Part shown: positions 1 to 10,710 of the stretch, in pieces
Layout: each line of letters starts with the position of its first letter
Numbering within the stretch: position 1 is the first letter of the stretch
Source of the DNA: Aphidius gifuensis
Taxonomy: Eukaryota > Arthropoda > Insecta > Hymenoptera > Braconidae
Assembly: GCF_014905175.1 (NCBI RefSeq)
Contig: NC_057790.1
Coordinates: 26,004,469 to 26,068,468, forward strand
Direction: 5' to 3'
DNA length: 64,000 nt
Position numbers and translations under genes: made by a program
The notes under the pieces: generated by a model
Told to the model about the DNA's origin: nothing
Databases searched by the model: none
The model's input: the letters and a program-made list of their open reading frames with translations, nothing else

Positions 1-664
1 ATTATTAAAATAGAGCTATCCTCGTAATTTTTTTTTATTGAATTGTTTAGGATCAAAGCTAGTTTAGGAAAAAAAATTATAATTTTTGAAATGGTTAAAA
101 GGGGGTAGGAGGTCGATTTTAATTGTTTTTATTTTTTTTAACTATGGTCGGGTTGAGCTACCCTCATAAATTTTTTTTTAATATATTGTTCAGGATGTAA
201 GCTTATTTAGAAAAAAAATTTATAATTTTTGAAATGGTCAAAAGAGGGTAGGGGGTGGGTTTTAACTATTTTTATTTTTTTTGTCTATGATAGGGTTGAG
301 CCACCCTCGTAATTTTTTTCTCCTAAACTAGCTTAGATCTTAGACAATTCAATGAAAAAAAAATTACGAGGATGGCTCAACCCCATCATAGACAAAAAAA
401 TTAAGAATAGTTAAAATCAACCTTCTACCCTCTTTTGACCATTTCAAAAATTATAATTTTTTTTCCTTAACTAGCTTACATCCTAAACAATATATTAAAA
501 AAAAATTTACGAGGATAGCTCAACCCCATCATAGTTAAAACAAATAAAAACAGCTAAAATCCATCCCCTACTCCCTTTTGACCATTTCAAAAATTCCCAT
601 TTTTTTTTCTAAACTAGCTTACATTCTAAGCAATTTAATAAAAGAAAAATTACGAGGATAGCTC
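1..664. repeat. Head-to-head inverted arrays of ~143-bp tandem units
   Basis: The landmark GAGCTACCCTCGTAATTT recurs at about 13, 155 and 298 on the + strand, and its reverse complement at about 369, 511 and 654. Spacing is 142-143 bp in both arms, so two three-unit tandem arrays face each other around a centre near 338. A pair of arms at 291-318 and 355-386 could fold directly on each other across a ~36-nt loop. Other shared landmarks are GAAATGGTCAAAAG and its complement. Units differ by scattered substitutions. The left arm reaches the window edge, so the array may continue outside. No protein is encoded. It may be a satellite or part of a transposon; I do not recognise the family. Confidence 0.85.
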
Positions 665-1081
665 AACTCTATCATAATTAAAAAAATTGAAAACCAGTAG
701 TCGTCGTAGAATCGTATAAATCCACCCTCTAAAATTAAAAAAAAATTATTTACAACCTTAATTTTTTGACTACTATCATTTTCACTACTATTAATCCAAA
801 GCAACCCGTATAATAAATAAAATACCTCCGACAAAAATAATATGCGTTTATAATTATTTTTTAAATTTTTATATTATTTTTCATTTTCCTAATATAAAAA
901 GGACAAACATCATCGGTCTTCCGGACATTTGATTGGTCATTGTTTTTTTCTCACTTACTCTCATACAAATTTCTTTCTGTTTGCCTTTTTCTATTATTTT
1001 TTTATTTATTTCGTTAGCAACGAAAAAACAACAATACTAAGCGAGTAAACAAAATTTTTTTTGATATTTTTTTTTTTAAAA
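665..1081. other. A/T-rich spacer between two repeat arrays
   Basis: I see no gene. A short perfect hairpin, TTCGTT-AGC-AACGAA, lies at 1010-1024, just before the satellite array. The rest is T-rich low-complexity sequence. Confidence 0.6.
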
Positions 1082-1972
1082 TTGACATATTAAACTAGCA
1101 CAACTTTTTTAATAATCATCGGATCTCGATGCAATTGGGCTTAAAATTTTGTGCGAATTATGTGTTTTTTATGTGTGAAGAAATAAATTTGAAAGAAAAT
1201 TTTTTTTTTATTTTTTAAATTTTTTGAAAAAATTCAAATATTAAGCTAGCACAACTTTCTCAATAATCATCGGATCTCGATGCAATTGGGCTTAAAATTT
1301 TGTGCGACTTATGTGTTTTTTATGTGTAAAGAAATAAATTTGAAAGAAAATTTTTTTTTTATTTTTTACATATTTTCTATATTTTTTTTTTTAAAATTGA
1401 CATATTAAGCTAGCACAACTTTTTTAATAATCATCGGATCTCGATGCAATTGGGCTTAAAATTTTGTGCGAATTATGTGTTTTTTATGTGTGAAGAAATA
1501 AATTTGAAAGAAAATTTTTTTTTTATTTTTTACATTTTTTTAAAAAATTCAAATATTAAGCTAGCACAACTTTTTCAATAATCATCGGATCTCGATGCAA
1601 TTGGGCTTAAAATTTTGTGCGAATTATGTGTTTTTTATGTGTGAAGAAATAAATTTGAAAGAAAATTTTTTTAAATATTTTTTATATTTTTTTTAAAAAT
1701 TGACATATTAAGCTAGCACAACTTTTTCAATAATCATCGGATCTTAATGCAATTGGGCTCAAAATTTTGTGCGAATTATGTGTTTTTTATGTGTGAAGAA
1801 ATAATTCAAAAACAAAATTTTTTTAAATATTTTTTATATTTTTTTTTAAAATTGACATATTAAAGTATAGCACAACTTTTTCAGTAAACATTCAATCTTG
1901 ATGTTATTAGACTAAAAATTACGTGTGAATTATGTGTGATTTATGTGTAAATAAATAAATTGAAAAAATTTT
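1082..1972 (+). repeat. 151-bp satellite array A (six units)
   Basis: Six tandem units can be counted from the landmark AATAATCATCGGATCTCGAT, at about 1111, 1262, 1426, 1577, 1729 and (diverged) 1883. Spacing is 151-154 bp, with one interval of 164 bp. Each unit also carries ATTAAGCTAGCACAACTTT and GAAATAAATTTGAAAGAAAA. Units are nearly identical except the last, which reads AACATTCAATCTTGATGTTA in place of the landmark. The same diverged terminal unit closes array B at 23.1-24.3 kb in the opposite orientation, so the two arrays share a defined edge. There is no coding capacity. Confidence 0.92.
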
Positions 1973-2420
1973 TCGTCGATTTATTCATTCTTTTTTTTTT
2001 TTATGATAATACTTGTGTTTATAAAATCAATGAACAATGAACCTTTTAGAAGGTATAGATACAGGCGCGCGTAGCGCGCCAATGTGCTCGTTCATATAAA
2101 TAAAACAATAAATTATAAATTATATAAAAATCTATATTAAAGTAAAAGTCCTGAAATTTTAAATTTTAATAATAAAAATATAATTAAATTCATAAATCTA
2201 ATATTTTTTGTTGAAATTAAAAAAATCCATGTAAAATAAAAATGATGACATCAATAAACTTACCAAGAGAGTGCATTAAAATAATATTTAATATTTACAT
2301 CATAATGTTTAAAATATATGTGTATATTGTACATCAAACAAATACAAAGGTTTTCATCGTTTTAACAATTCGTAGCGCGTCGCGTTAACAGCGTTACGAC
2401 AACAAGCCCAGAGTCGTAGA
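1973..2420. repeat. Array flank with GC-rich hairpin
   Basis: Next to satellite array A the sequence contains a perfect hairpin, GGCGCGC-GTA-GCGCGCC, at 2064-2080: a 7-bp stem in a region otherwise almost free of G and C. A second GC-rich motif sharing CGTAGCGCG begins at 2371. Hairpins of this type occur near the 3' end of Helitron-like elements, and such elements can carry internal tandem arrays of about 150 bp. I could not find the expected CTRR terminus, so a Helitron assignment is only a suggestion. Confidence 0.4.
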
Positions 2421-4829
2421 AACTTATAACGAGAAAATAATGAACCCAGAGTTGGTAGCCATCAGTGGGGTCTGTTTGGAATGCAACTCGGTGTGCTTTT
2501 ACTACCCTTTACCCTTCATCCCTTGCCTCTTATTTCAACTCCATGCCTGAACCTCGTGCGGTCTATATCTTTCTCTTCCTCTCTCTCTTCCCTCTATTTT
2601 TCTCTCTTGTTTTTACTTTTTTCAAATTTATTTCCTCTCTCTACTTCTCTCTCATTTTTCTTTTTCAATTTCTTAGTCTACTCTCAAACTGACATACCCT
2701 TTATTTACCATTAACCCCCTTTAAAATTTGCAACTGGCAAGACCACCTAAAGCCATCGAAAAAATTTATATATATACAATTGACCCTTGCACTCGTCTAC
2801 TTGACAAACGCAGCAGTTTTATATATATTTTTTTTTTTAAACCAACAATTTTTATTTTTTTTTTTTTTATTTATTTTCCTGACCCTTTATATAGTCAAAA
2901 AAAAAAAACAAGCATAACTTTTTTTTTTTTATTTTTATTTTTTTATTATTTTGTTGTTTTTATTTATTTATAATTATTATTATTTTTGTATCTGGCTTTT
3001 TATATTCCATACGACTACTTGTACAGAGGTCTGGTTTTTTCAATGGAAAAGTACTTGCTTGATACTTGGCTTTTTTTTTTTCTTTCTCACCTTATTTTTA
3101 TTTTTTTCTTTTCGTTGTTTTTAATTTTTTTTTTTATGTTTGTATTTATTTTTATTTATTTATTTATTTTTTTTCGCCTTGTTTTTCGACGGATTGCATG
3201 TCTTGGCATTTTATGTACATGTAAAATTTTAGTGTGGTGTGTATATTTTTTTTTTTTTTTTCGTTGAAAGTTGAGTGGATGAAACAAATAGTCGTTGCTT
3301 CAATGTCGGTATATTTTATAGACTCTATTTTTATATACATACTTTTCATATAATGTACATATAATTTTTTACTGTGTGAATGTGTGTGTGTGTGTGTATT
3401 GAGGTGACCGAGTACTCGACTCATGTAAATTACAACTTCAGAGATTTTTTTTTTTTGCTCTCTTGTTGCCGGGCTTTTTTTATTTTTGCTTTCAAACGAT
3501 TTTTGTGACGACTTTTGAGTGTTCTAGAGAAATACTTTCAAACCCCATTCATGATCAACATTATGTGTGAGGGTTCATACTGGCTTAACACCCTTTGTCA
3601 ATTCTTCAAACCTTTTGAATCTTAGATACATTTTTTTATTTCATTTTTCATTCGTCTTTGATTATAATTAACGAGAAAATATACATACATCAAATTATCA
3701 TACAATCAAATATTTTTTCTACACTTAATAATATAAATTCAAAATTATTTTATTATTTTCTTATTTTAATTTTTAAAACTTTTTACTTTCTTTTTCTTTG
3801 CACAAATTTACCTGAGCTTTTTGCTCTTGCAAATTTGTTTTTTTCTTTGTTTAAATATCAAATAAAATATTTAAAAAATATTATTAAATTTAAATAGTTC
3901 ATATTGATAATTTCTCACTAAAATTTTATATTTATTTTTCATTATTTTTTAAATTACAATTACATCAAATATAGACGACAGAAAGATATTTGAATTTTTT
4001 CAAATTCCAAGTTACCAAGTTGTCTGTAAAAAAAAAAAAAAAAACGAACGAACAAATGAAAAAATAAAAACAGCATTGTATTTTTTATTGGAAGGGTTTG
4101 CTGGTGGGATAGATGGAGGTTGAAATACATGGGGTGAAAAAGGGATGAAACAAATCGAACTTGGAATTTTCTTCAAGTGGCAGCGAGGGGGGAAAAAGCA
4201 AAGAGGAAAATCTGGCTCGTAGACAACCAAACGGGTGGTATATCTCTCTGTACTTTTTATATATATATATTGTATCAAGGGTGTACTCAATTCTATGTGT
4301 ACATACTCTATACATTTATATATGTATGTGTAGAGGTATCTATGTACTTGTATTATATGTATAATATGAGATTGAAGAGTGATGCTTCGTGCATGCTTTT
4401 TCAAGAATCCGTTGTAACGCATCCCTTTACGTGACGGATGTTTTCAATTTTTTTTTTTTTTTTATATTTTTTTCCTTCAGGCTTCTATTAGGTATATAAA
4501 AATGTGTTGGTATGTTAATGTGTTGGGAAAATATTTTTTGTGTATATATATATATTTACCTATGTGCTGAGGATGGATTACAGGAATTTTATTCTGATCG
4601 TGATTATTCCACGCTTACCGATATAAAATATAAAATATTATATTGCTGTATTATTGTACAATAATCGAGTCTAACCATCCAAAAAAAAATTGAAATAAAA
4701 TTTTAGATATATTGTCACGTTGTTTTGATGGGATTTATAAAATAAAAAATTATTTTTATTTAATTTAAAATATGAAAACAAAAGGAAATTAAAATATGAT
4801 AAAAATAATATAATGTATTATTATTTTTT
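2421..4829. other. Non-coding A/T-rich DNA, no gene seen
   Basis: The region holds long T runs, a (GT)n stretch near 3379-3400 and a moderately GC-richer patch at about 2380-2620. Open frames here read mostly F/L/S/Y/I from T-rich DNA and lack initiation context, domains or splice structure, so I do not call them. I see no RNA gene. Confidence 0.6.
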
Positions 4830-5456
4830 TAATTGAAAAATATTATTTTTATTTATTTTTTTTTGACAATTTTTATAATAAAATTTTATTTATTTTTAGA
4901 TGATAAATATATTGTTGTTTTACAAACAGAAAGGCTTGATTATTAAAAAAATTAAAATAAAATTTTAAAAGGCTTATTTGCAATTTTATGTTGAACAATT
5001 CAAAGTAGTTTGATGGCTGACAACATGCTGATTTATATCACTTAAATTATGTGTATATGAACATTTTAAAATTTGACAAATTTAAGCTCTTTTTATTTTG
5101 AGAATTTTTTCATTTATTGATAATAACAAATTGCTTAATTTAACAGATACAAGCATTTTTTAATTTTATTATTTTTTAAATTGATAATAACATAAGATCA
5201 CAACGAATCAAGTCAATTATATTTTTATAATTTACATTTACAAAATAAATATATTTCTTGAATTTTTTTTATTTTCAATTCAACTTGTAAACACACACTG
5301 TTTATGACTTTATTATTATCCAAAATTATAGCAAAAATAAAGCTTTAATTTTTTAAGAACTTGGTATTACTCGATTGACCATAAAAATATAAAAATATTT
5401 ATTTATTCTTTTTTTTCTTCAGCATTTTATAACTCTTGTAAATCGTCAAAAAATAA
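4830..5456 (+). repeat. Interspersed repeat D, copy 1 (long form)
   Basis: About 330 bp (4830-5160) is nearly identical to 19,776-20,104, including TTTGATGGCTGACAACATGC and the following TGATTTATATCACTTA. Homology resumes at 5401-5456 with TTCAGCATTTTATAACTC, matching 20,114-20,170. In between, this copy carries about 240 bp that copy 2 lacks. There is no coding potential. It may be a transposon-derived repeat or a dispersed duplication, with either an insertion here or a deletion in copy 2. Confidence 0.85.
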
Positions 5457-8400
5457 ACTCAGGTTTTTTAATTATTTTATAAAAAAAAAAAAACAGTTAA
5501 ATGTAGTCTTGAAATTTGAAAATAATAAATGAACGTATATATTTGAAAAATAAAAAAATTGATTTAAAATTTTAATTACTAAAAAATATTAAATTATTAT
5601 TTTTTTTTTTATTTCTAATTTACCAGGTCGTGGGCTTTCGGCTATGTCGTGGCGAGTTTTTAATTTTCCTCATAACAAAAGACCAAAATTTTTTTTTAGT
5701 TATCATGAAGTAGAAAATATCAGGTAATTATTATGTAAAAATGGTTAATAATAAAATTAGAAGCAAGGGGTAGTTAATAGCGTGGGCACGAACTGACGCC
5801 CTCTGGCAACGGCTTATTTAATGATTTTCGTTATTGGTCCAGGGTGTATGTGTGTATATATATAAAGTCATATTACATTGCTTTTTTGAAACTGTAGTTT
5901 TAACTCTCAGTAGCCAAATCGTAAAGCTATCCTTGCACATCTGTTGCCCTATACTTTTTTTAAATTTTTTATTTTAATATTGGAATATAGGCTACGCTCA
6001 CAATTCGCCCAATTCGTTCATATATAGATTTTACCTGTTTTTTATTTTTTTACAGATTTAAAAATTTTGATTACGATAATTTAGTATAAATTTATTTTCG
6101 TATTTAAAAATATTAAAACATTCATCAACGTTCGTCCCAAGGCTTTACGGTATTTATAATAAAAAAAAAAAAAAAAAGAAATAAATTATCATATTAATTA
6201 GGATATTATTAATCCTATTTAATTCTTTTTTTAGTTTTGATAATTTCAAACTCATTTCATGTCAAAAAAATTTATAATTAAATTTAATTTGACATTAATT
6301 TAAAAATGACAGTAATTTAATTTTTTTTTAAATTTAAAAATAATTCAAAATATTGAGAAATTAAAAATTTTATTTTACTTGGAATTCATTTAAACATTTT
6401 ATTTTTTGAATTTAATAATAGTTAAAAAAAAATCTATTTTAATTGAAATATTTAAGTATTTTTTTTGGCAAATATATTGTCCAAAAAAATTCATGTAATT
6501 TAATAAATGCAAATTAATTTTTTAAGCTTCATAAAACTTTACAAATTAAATAATAGAAATGATTTTTGATTAATCGAATAGTTTTACCAATTATCTAACA
6601 AAAATATCTGAAACTTCAAATAAAACAATCAAATTTCACCCTAAAAATAACATTATATTTTTTTTTTCATGAAAAAAAATATAAAATTACTAAAAATAAA
6701 TGTGGAAATTATTTAAATACCTGATTCTTCATAAAATTATTTGATGAAATTATAAATAATCTGCCCCAGACGTGGCCCAGTGGCCTGAATAATTTTTTTT
6801 TAAATAAATTCCTCAATACGCCACGTAATTAAAAAATAAAAAACTTGAAAAAAAAGTTTCTAGTACTTAAGCTCAATTAAAAAATAATAGAATCAACTAA
6901 TTTATTAACTGGTAATATTATCAGCCATTTCTTCATAAAACTCATCAAGTAAAATAATGCAAATGATTTTTTTTTTCAAACTAAAAATCATCAGTTTCTT
7001 TTATTTAATTTTCTTTTTCAAATTCTGTCATCTTTTTTCTCTGTAAAAGTTTTCCATCATAAAATCAAGTCGATAGTTGTAGATATATATATAATAAAAT
7101 AAAAAAAAAAAAGTGGAACGAGTCTAGGACCATATCCACAATTTTTTTTTTTCCCAAGAGTATAGTTTTTATCCAAAATGCGCGTCGTTGCTTGCTTTGA
7201 ACGATGAATACACGTCTTCAACTTTTCTTCGCAGTATAAAACTTTCATCTACACATACACATATTTATATATTATATATATATGTGAAGATTTAACGTAA
7301 CGCGATTCTCTGGAATATCAAATTGAAACGTGAAGAATTTTTTACCTTTTCTTTTTTTTTGCATATGGCGTTATCAGCGTGAAATCTACGTTCATCTTTT
7401 ATTTTATACGTATATATCATTTGCCTTTTTTTTTTTTGTCTAATTTATTTATTTTTTTTTTCGGAGCTTTCAAAGTTGGTTATGTTTTTGATCATCAAAA
7501 ATGAGAAGATATAAAGTTGAAAAAATAGTTGTTGAACAGTAAGTTAGATATATAGAGCTAGTTGAAAATAGCAAGATGTTGGATTGTGAATTTTCTGGGT
7601 GAAAAAAATATAAGAAAACTAAGACATAGCCTCTATGGAGAAGCGAATCGAACTTGATTGGTTTTAGTCTCTTGGGAATTTATATCGGTGGACCGTATTT
7701 TTATACATACATGTGAACATGTTAACATCAAAATGACCAAGATGTTTTTTCATTTTTTTTTCTTTATTCTTGAATGACATATTTTCATCAGGATTAAAAA
7801 TATCCTACTTGAATTTTACTTTATCTTCTTTTCATATTTTTTTTTTTTTAATTACACTAGAATTATTATTTTTATTAATTTTTTCTGGGGGTGTTGGATA
7901 ATGATTTTTTTAATTTTTTGGAATATAATTTTTTTGTCTGACTGAAATCTGATATATACTACTTACTTATGAGTAGTTACAATATTTTCTTGGTGATGGT
8001 GTCGTTAATTTTTCTTTAAATTTTTATGCAAGTCTCTTTCCATCTTATTCCTAGTGAAAATATTTCTCATAAATTTCTCCGTAATTTCTCAGGGTTTCTT
8101 CTAAATTAACCCATGCGGAGAAATGTGTGAAAAAATAATCTCCGAAATCGGTGATGAGGAAAAATATTATCAGCAGTTTCTCCAAAAAATACTTCGGTTA
8201 GTTTTTTCGGAGAAAATTCGGAGTAACTTTTCTACGCCAAAAACAAATTCTCTTCTCATTTATCCGCATGAGTTAATATGGAAGGAATTCAGAAAAATAT
8301 TATCACCAAGGATCTAAAAGTAAAATTAATAATAAATTAATTAAATATAAATACAATATATATGTAAATTTAAAAAATAATTTCCACGTGTACCGGTACA

Positions 8401-8570
8401 CTGTCTTGATCATTGGCACTTAAAGTTTCAATGCTTTTAGTTTTACTTTTTTTCGTGTCTTTGTGTAGCGTTGTCATAGTTCGACAATAATGAATAATTC
8501 GAAAAGATTTCCACTTTTTTTTCCTTTTGGTGGGGTTTCGAGGTCGAGATATCGTAGTCAAAATGGCGTG
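5457..8570. other. Non-coding A/T-rich DNA, no gene seen
   Basis: I see no supported exon. A slightly GC-richer patch lies at 5760-5850 and another at 7120-7250. Open frames in this part are short and of low complexity. Confidence 0.55.
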
Positions 8571-8574
8571 GAAT

Positions 8575-8675
8575 GATACCACGACATTTCGACTCCGATA
8601 TTTCGACCGCGACATGTAGATTCGAGACATTTTGACCGATGATATTTCAACCCGAGATATTCCGACTGTACAATT
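8575..8675. repeat. Short degenerate repeat around a CGACATTTCGAC core
   Basis: Variants of a roughly 12-20-bp motif are strung together: ACGACATTTCGACTCC, GATATTTCGACCGCGACA, GAGACATTTTGACCGA, GATATTTCAACCC and GAGATATTCCGAC. This degenerate array directly precedes the transposase-like fragment at 8746, so it may be the terminal or subterminal repeat of the same decayed element. Confidence 0.6.
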
Positions 8676-8745
8676 CAACGAAGGATAATCCTCAATTACA
8701 GAATCCTGCTCACCAGGGGTTTTGTAATTACCTGATAGTTTTAAA

Positions 8746-8931
8746 GTGACGTCACGACATAAACAATTTTTATTACACAATGGTGGTGGTAAAGAAAGTA
8801 TACTAGTGTTTGGTACTCTTAAGTTTGCACATTTAAATTTATTAAAAAAGTACTCTTATGATATCTGTGGTGATGGCACTTTCATTTGTGCGCAATATTT
8901 GACATTAAAAAAAACAACAAATGTCACTTAA
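8746..8931 (+). pseudogene. MULE-like transposase fragment (decayed)
   Basis: The + frame contains ESILVFGT, then about 20 residues on the block YDICGDGTFICAQYL. This resembles the start of the transposase domain of insect MULE-type elements, where an IFGT block is followed by a (D)GTF motif holding the first catalytic Asp. Here the Asp of DGTF is present. The frame stops at 8929-8931, right where the rest of the transposase should begin, and no catalytic remainder or FLYWCH zinc finger is found nearby. It is therefore a remnant, not a working gene. The 5' end given is that of the open frame, not a true start. The assignment rests on remembered motifs. An antisense frame over the same DNA (8370-8780) shows no domain. 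Confidence 0.45.
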
Positions 8932-10207
8932 AATTAATTGGAACAATTTAAAAATGAATTAATTAGATTTTATTTGTAAAATTTATTGAATCATTCATTT
9001 TATAATTGCCATTTAAAATAATTTTCGATTTTTAAATCACCTGCTTACTTAAATAACCAGCTGACCAATAAATTTTCGTCTTTTGTAATAATTTTTTTGA
9101 ACGATTTTCTTATCAATTTTCTGAATAATATAAATTTTCTATTATTTTAAAAATTGATATTTAAAGATTAAGATTAAATTGACATTTTATCGACTTGAAA
9201 ATTGCAAATTTATTTTAAATTATATTTAATATTAAAATTGACCTGTCCAGTATCTCACCCTTGGAATTAAATTTGCCTTTATTTTTTACTCAATCAACAC
9301 TGATAATTATATTCAAATTAGAAAATTTCTTCAATAAGAATAATATTAAAATAATATTTTTAATTTATCAAAATGATTGTCTTTTTTAATATTTAATTTA
9401 AATATTATTTATCCATCTTTTATTTAAAAGTTCGAAAAGATGGTTTTTATGCTGTTGGAAAATATATAACTTTAAGAGTCAGATGAATCGTACAACCCCC
9501 AAGGTGGTGCTTGCAAGCGTGTAATTTTCGATCGTTCACTGAGAAACATTTTCGTTCTGGAAACTTTTTTTTTGCCTCGGGGTTAAAATTTTTTACTGTA
9601 TGTTGTAGATATAACTATTGTCAATTCAATATATATATTGACACTTTGACTTTTTTTTTTTTTTGACAGCCATAAATCAATAAACTTTTCGAAAATATAT
9701 ATTTTTTTTAATTTAAAAAAAATTCTTATTATAAAAAATTACAGCTATTTAAATTATTAATTAATTAATTAAATTAATAATACATATTGAAATTACAAAT
9801 AAATTAAATAAATGAAAAAAATTTGGTAAAATAATATTTTTTTATTGTATAAATAAAATAAATAGAAAAAAAAGTTGAGGTGTTTTTGTGTAGGATGTTT
9901 GGCACACACGATACCATCATTATCTGGCATCTTATCGCGTTCAAGAAAAGCGAGATAAGAGCACTTTTGCAATACGCTATACTTTAGGTTGAGACTTTTT
10001 ATATATAATGTTTTTTTTTTTTTTTTTATATTATAGTTGCGAACGCACAGCGTGTGCGGCATCCCTCACTTGTGAAGTGATATTGCTTTACGCAGACAGA
10101 CATCTATACACGTCTCGCAAATTCACAAACACATATTTATTTTTTATATTGAAAATATATGTTAGTGTGCGTGGATTTTTTCAAATGTATTGTATACGTA
10201 TAGTTAG
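8932..10207. other. Non-coding A/T-rich DNA, no gene seen
   Basis: Apart from a GC-richer patch at 9470-9600 and another at about 9880-9990, the sequence is low complexity. No exon or RNA gene can be supported. Confidence 0.55.
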
Positions 10208-10710
10208 AATGTACATTGGAGTATCTACTTTAATCCAAACAGCAATCATTGTTGGACAATAAAAAACAAAAATTATTATTTTTCTGAAAATAAAACATAC
10301 GATTTTTACTGATGATAATATATATCACACATTTTTTTGATGTCTTTTTCAAACAATCATGTATCTTTATTATAATTTTATTATAAAGTTTTTATTTTAA
10401 TTTTTATTTTCAATAATACATAATTGTTTTATTCAATTTTTAAATAATCCATCGAGTCAAATGATTTAATTTTTTTTTTTTTAAATAAATATAAATCTAT
10501 TGATAATTTAATAATATTTATTTCATTTATTTATTTCATTAATATTTTAATTTTAATAATTCAATGAGATTAATTGGATTTTATTTTTTCGTTTTTAAAA
10601 TATTTTTTTATTTTATTTATATTTTTAACAAGTGTTTTGAGACTTTGTAACGTCATTGGCTGATTGATTTTAAATATAGCACTTTTTAAAAATGAAATAT
10701 ACTTAAAATT
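10208..10710 (+). repeat. Interspersed repeat F, copy 1
   Basis: About 503 bp matches 13,804-14,305 in the same orientation with only scattered differences. It begins at AATGTACATTGGAGTATCTA and ends near TGAAATATACTT. Landmarks include CATCGAGTCAAATGATTTAA and TTGTAACGTCATTGGCTG. The two copies are 3.1 kb apart, so they resemble a pair of long direct repeats. Their ends lack TG...CA, no primer-binding site follows, and no coding sequence lies between them, which argues against LTRs. Confidence 0.9.

Noticed and set aside
2465..3267. Several overlapping open frames rich in F, L, S and I
   Set aside because: They come from T-rich low-complexity DNA, overlap in different frames and have no start context, domain or splice support.
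8370..8780. 136-residue antisense frame
   Set aside because: It reads through the short-motif repeat array, which explains its repetitive SRN/YRSRN wording; no domain is visible.
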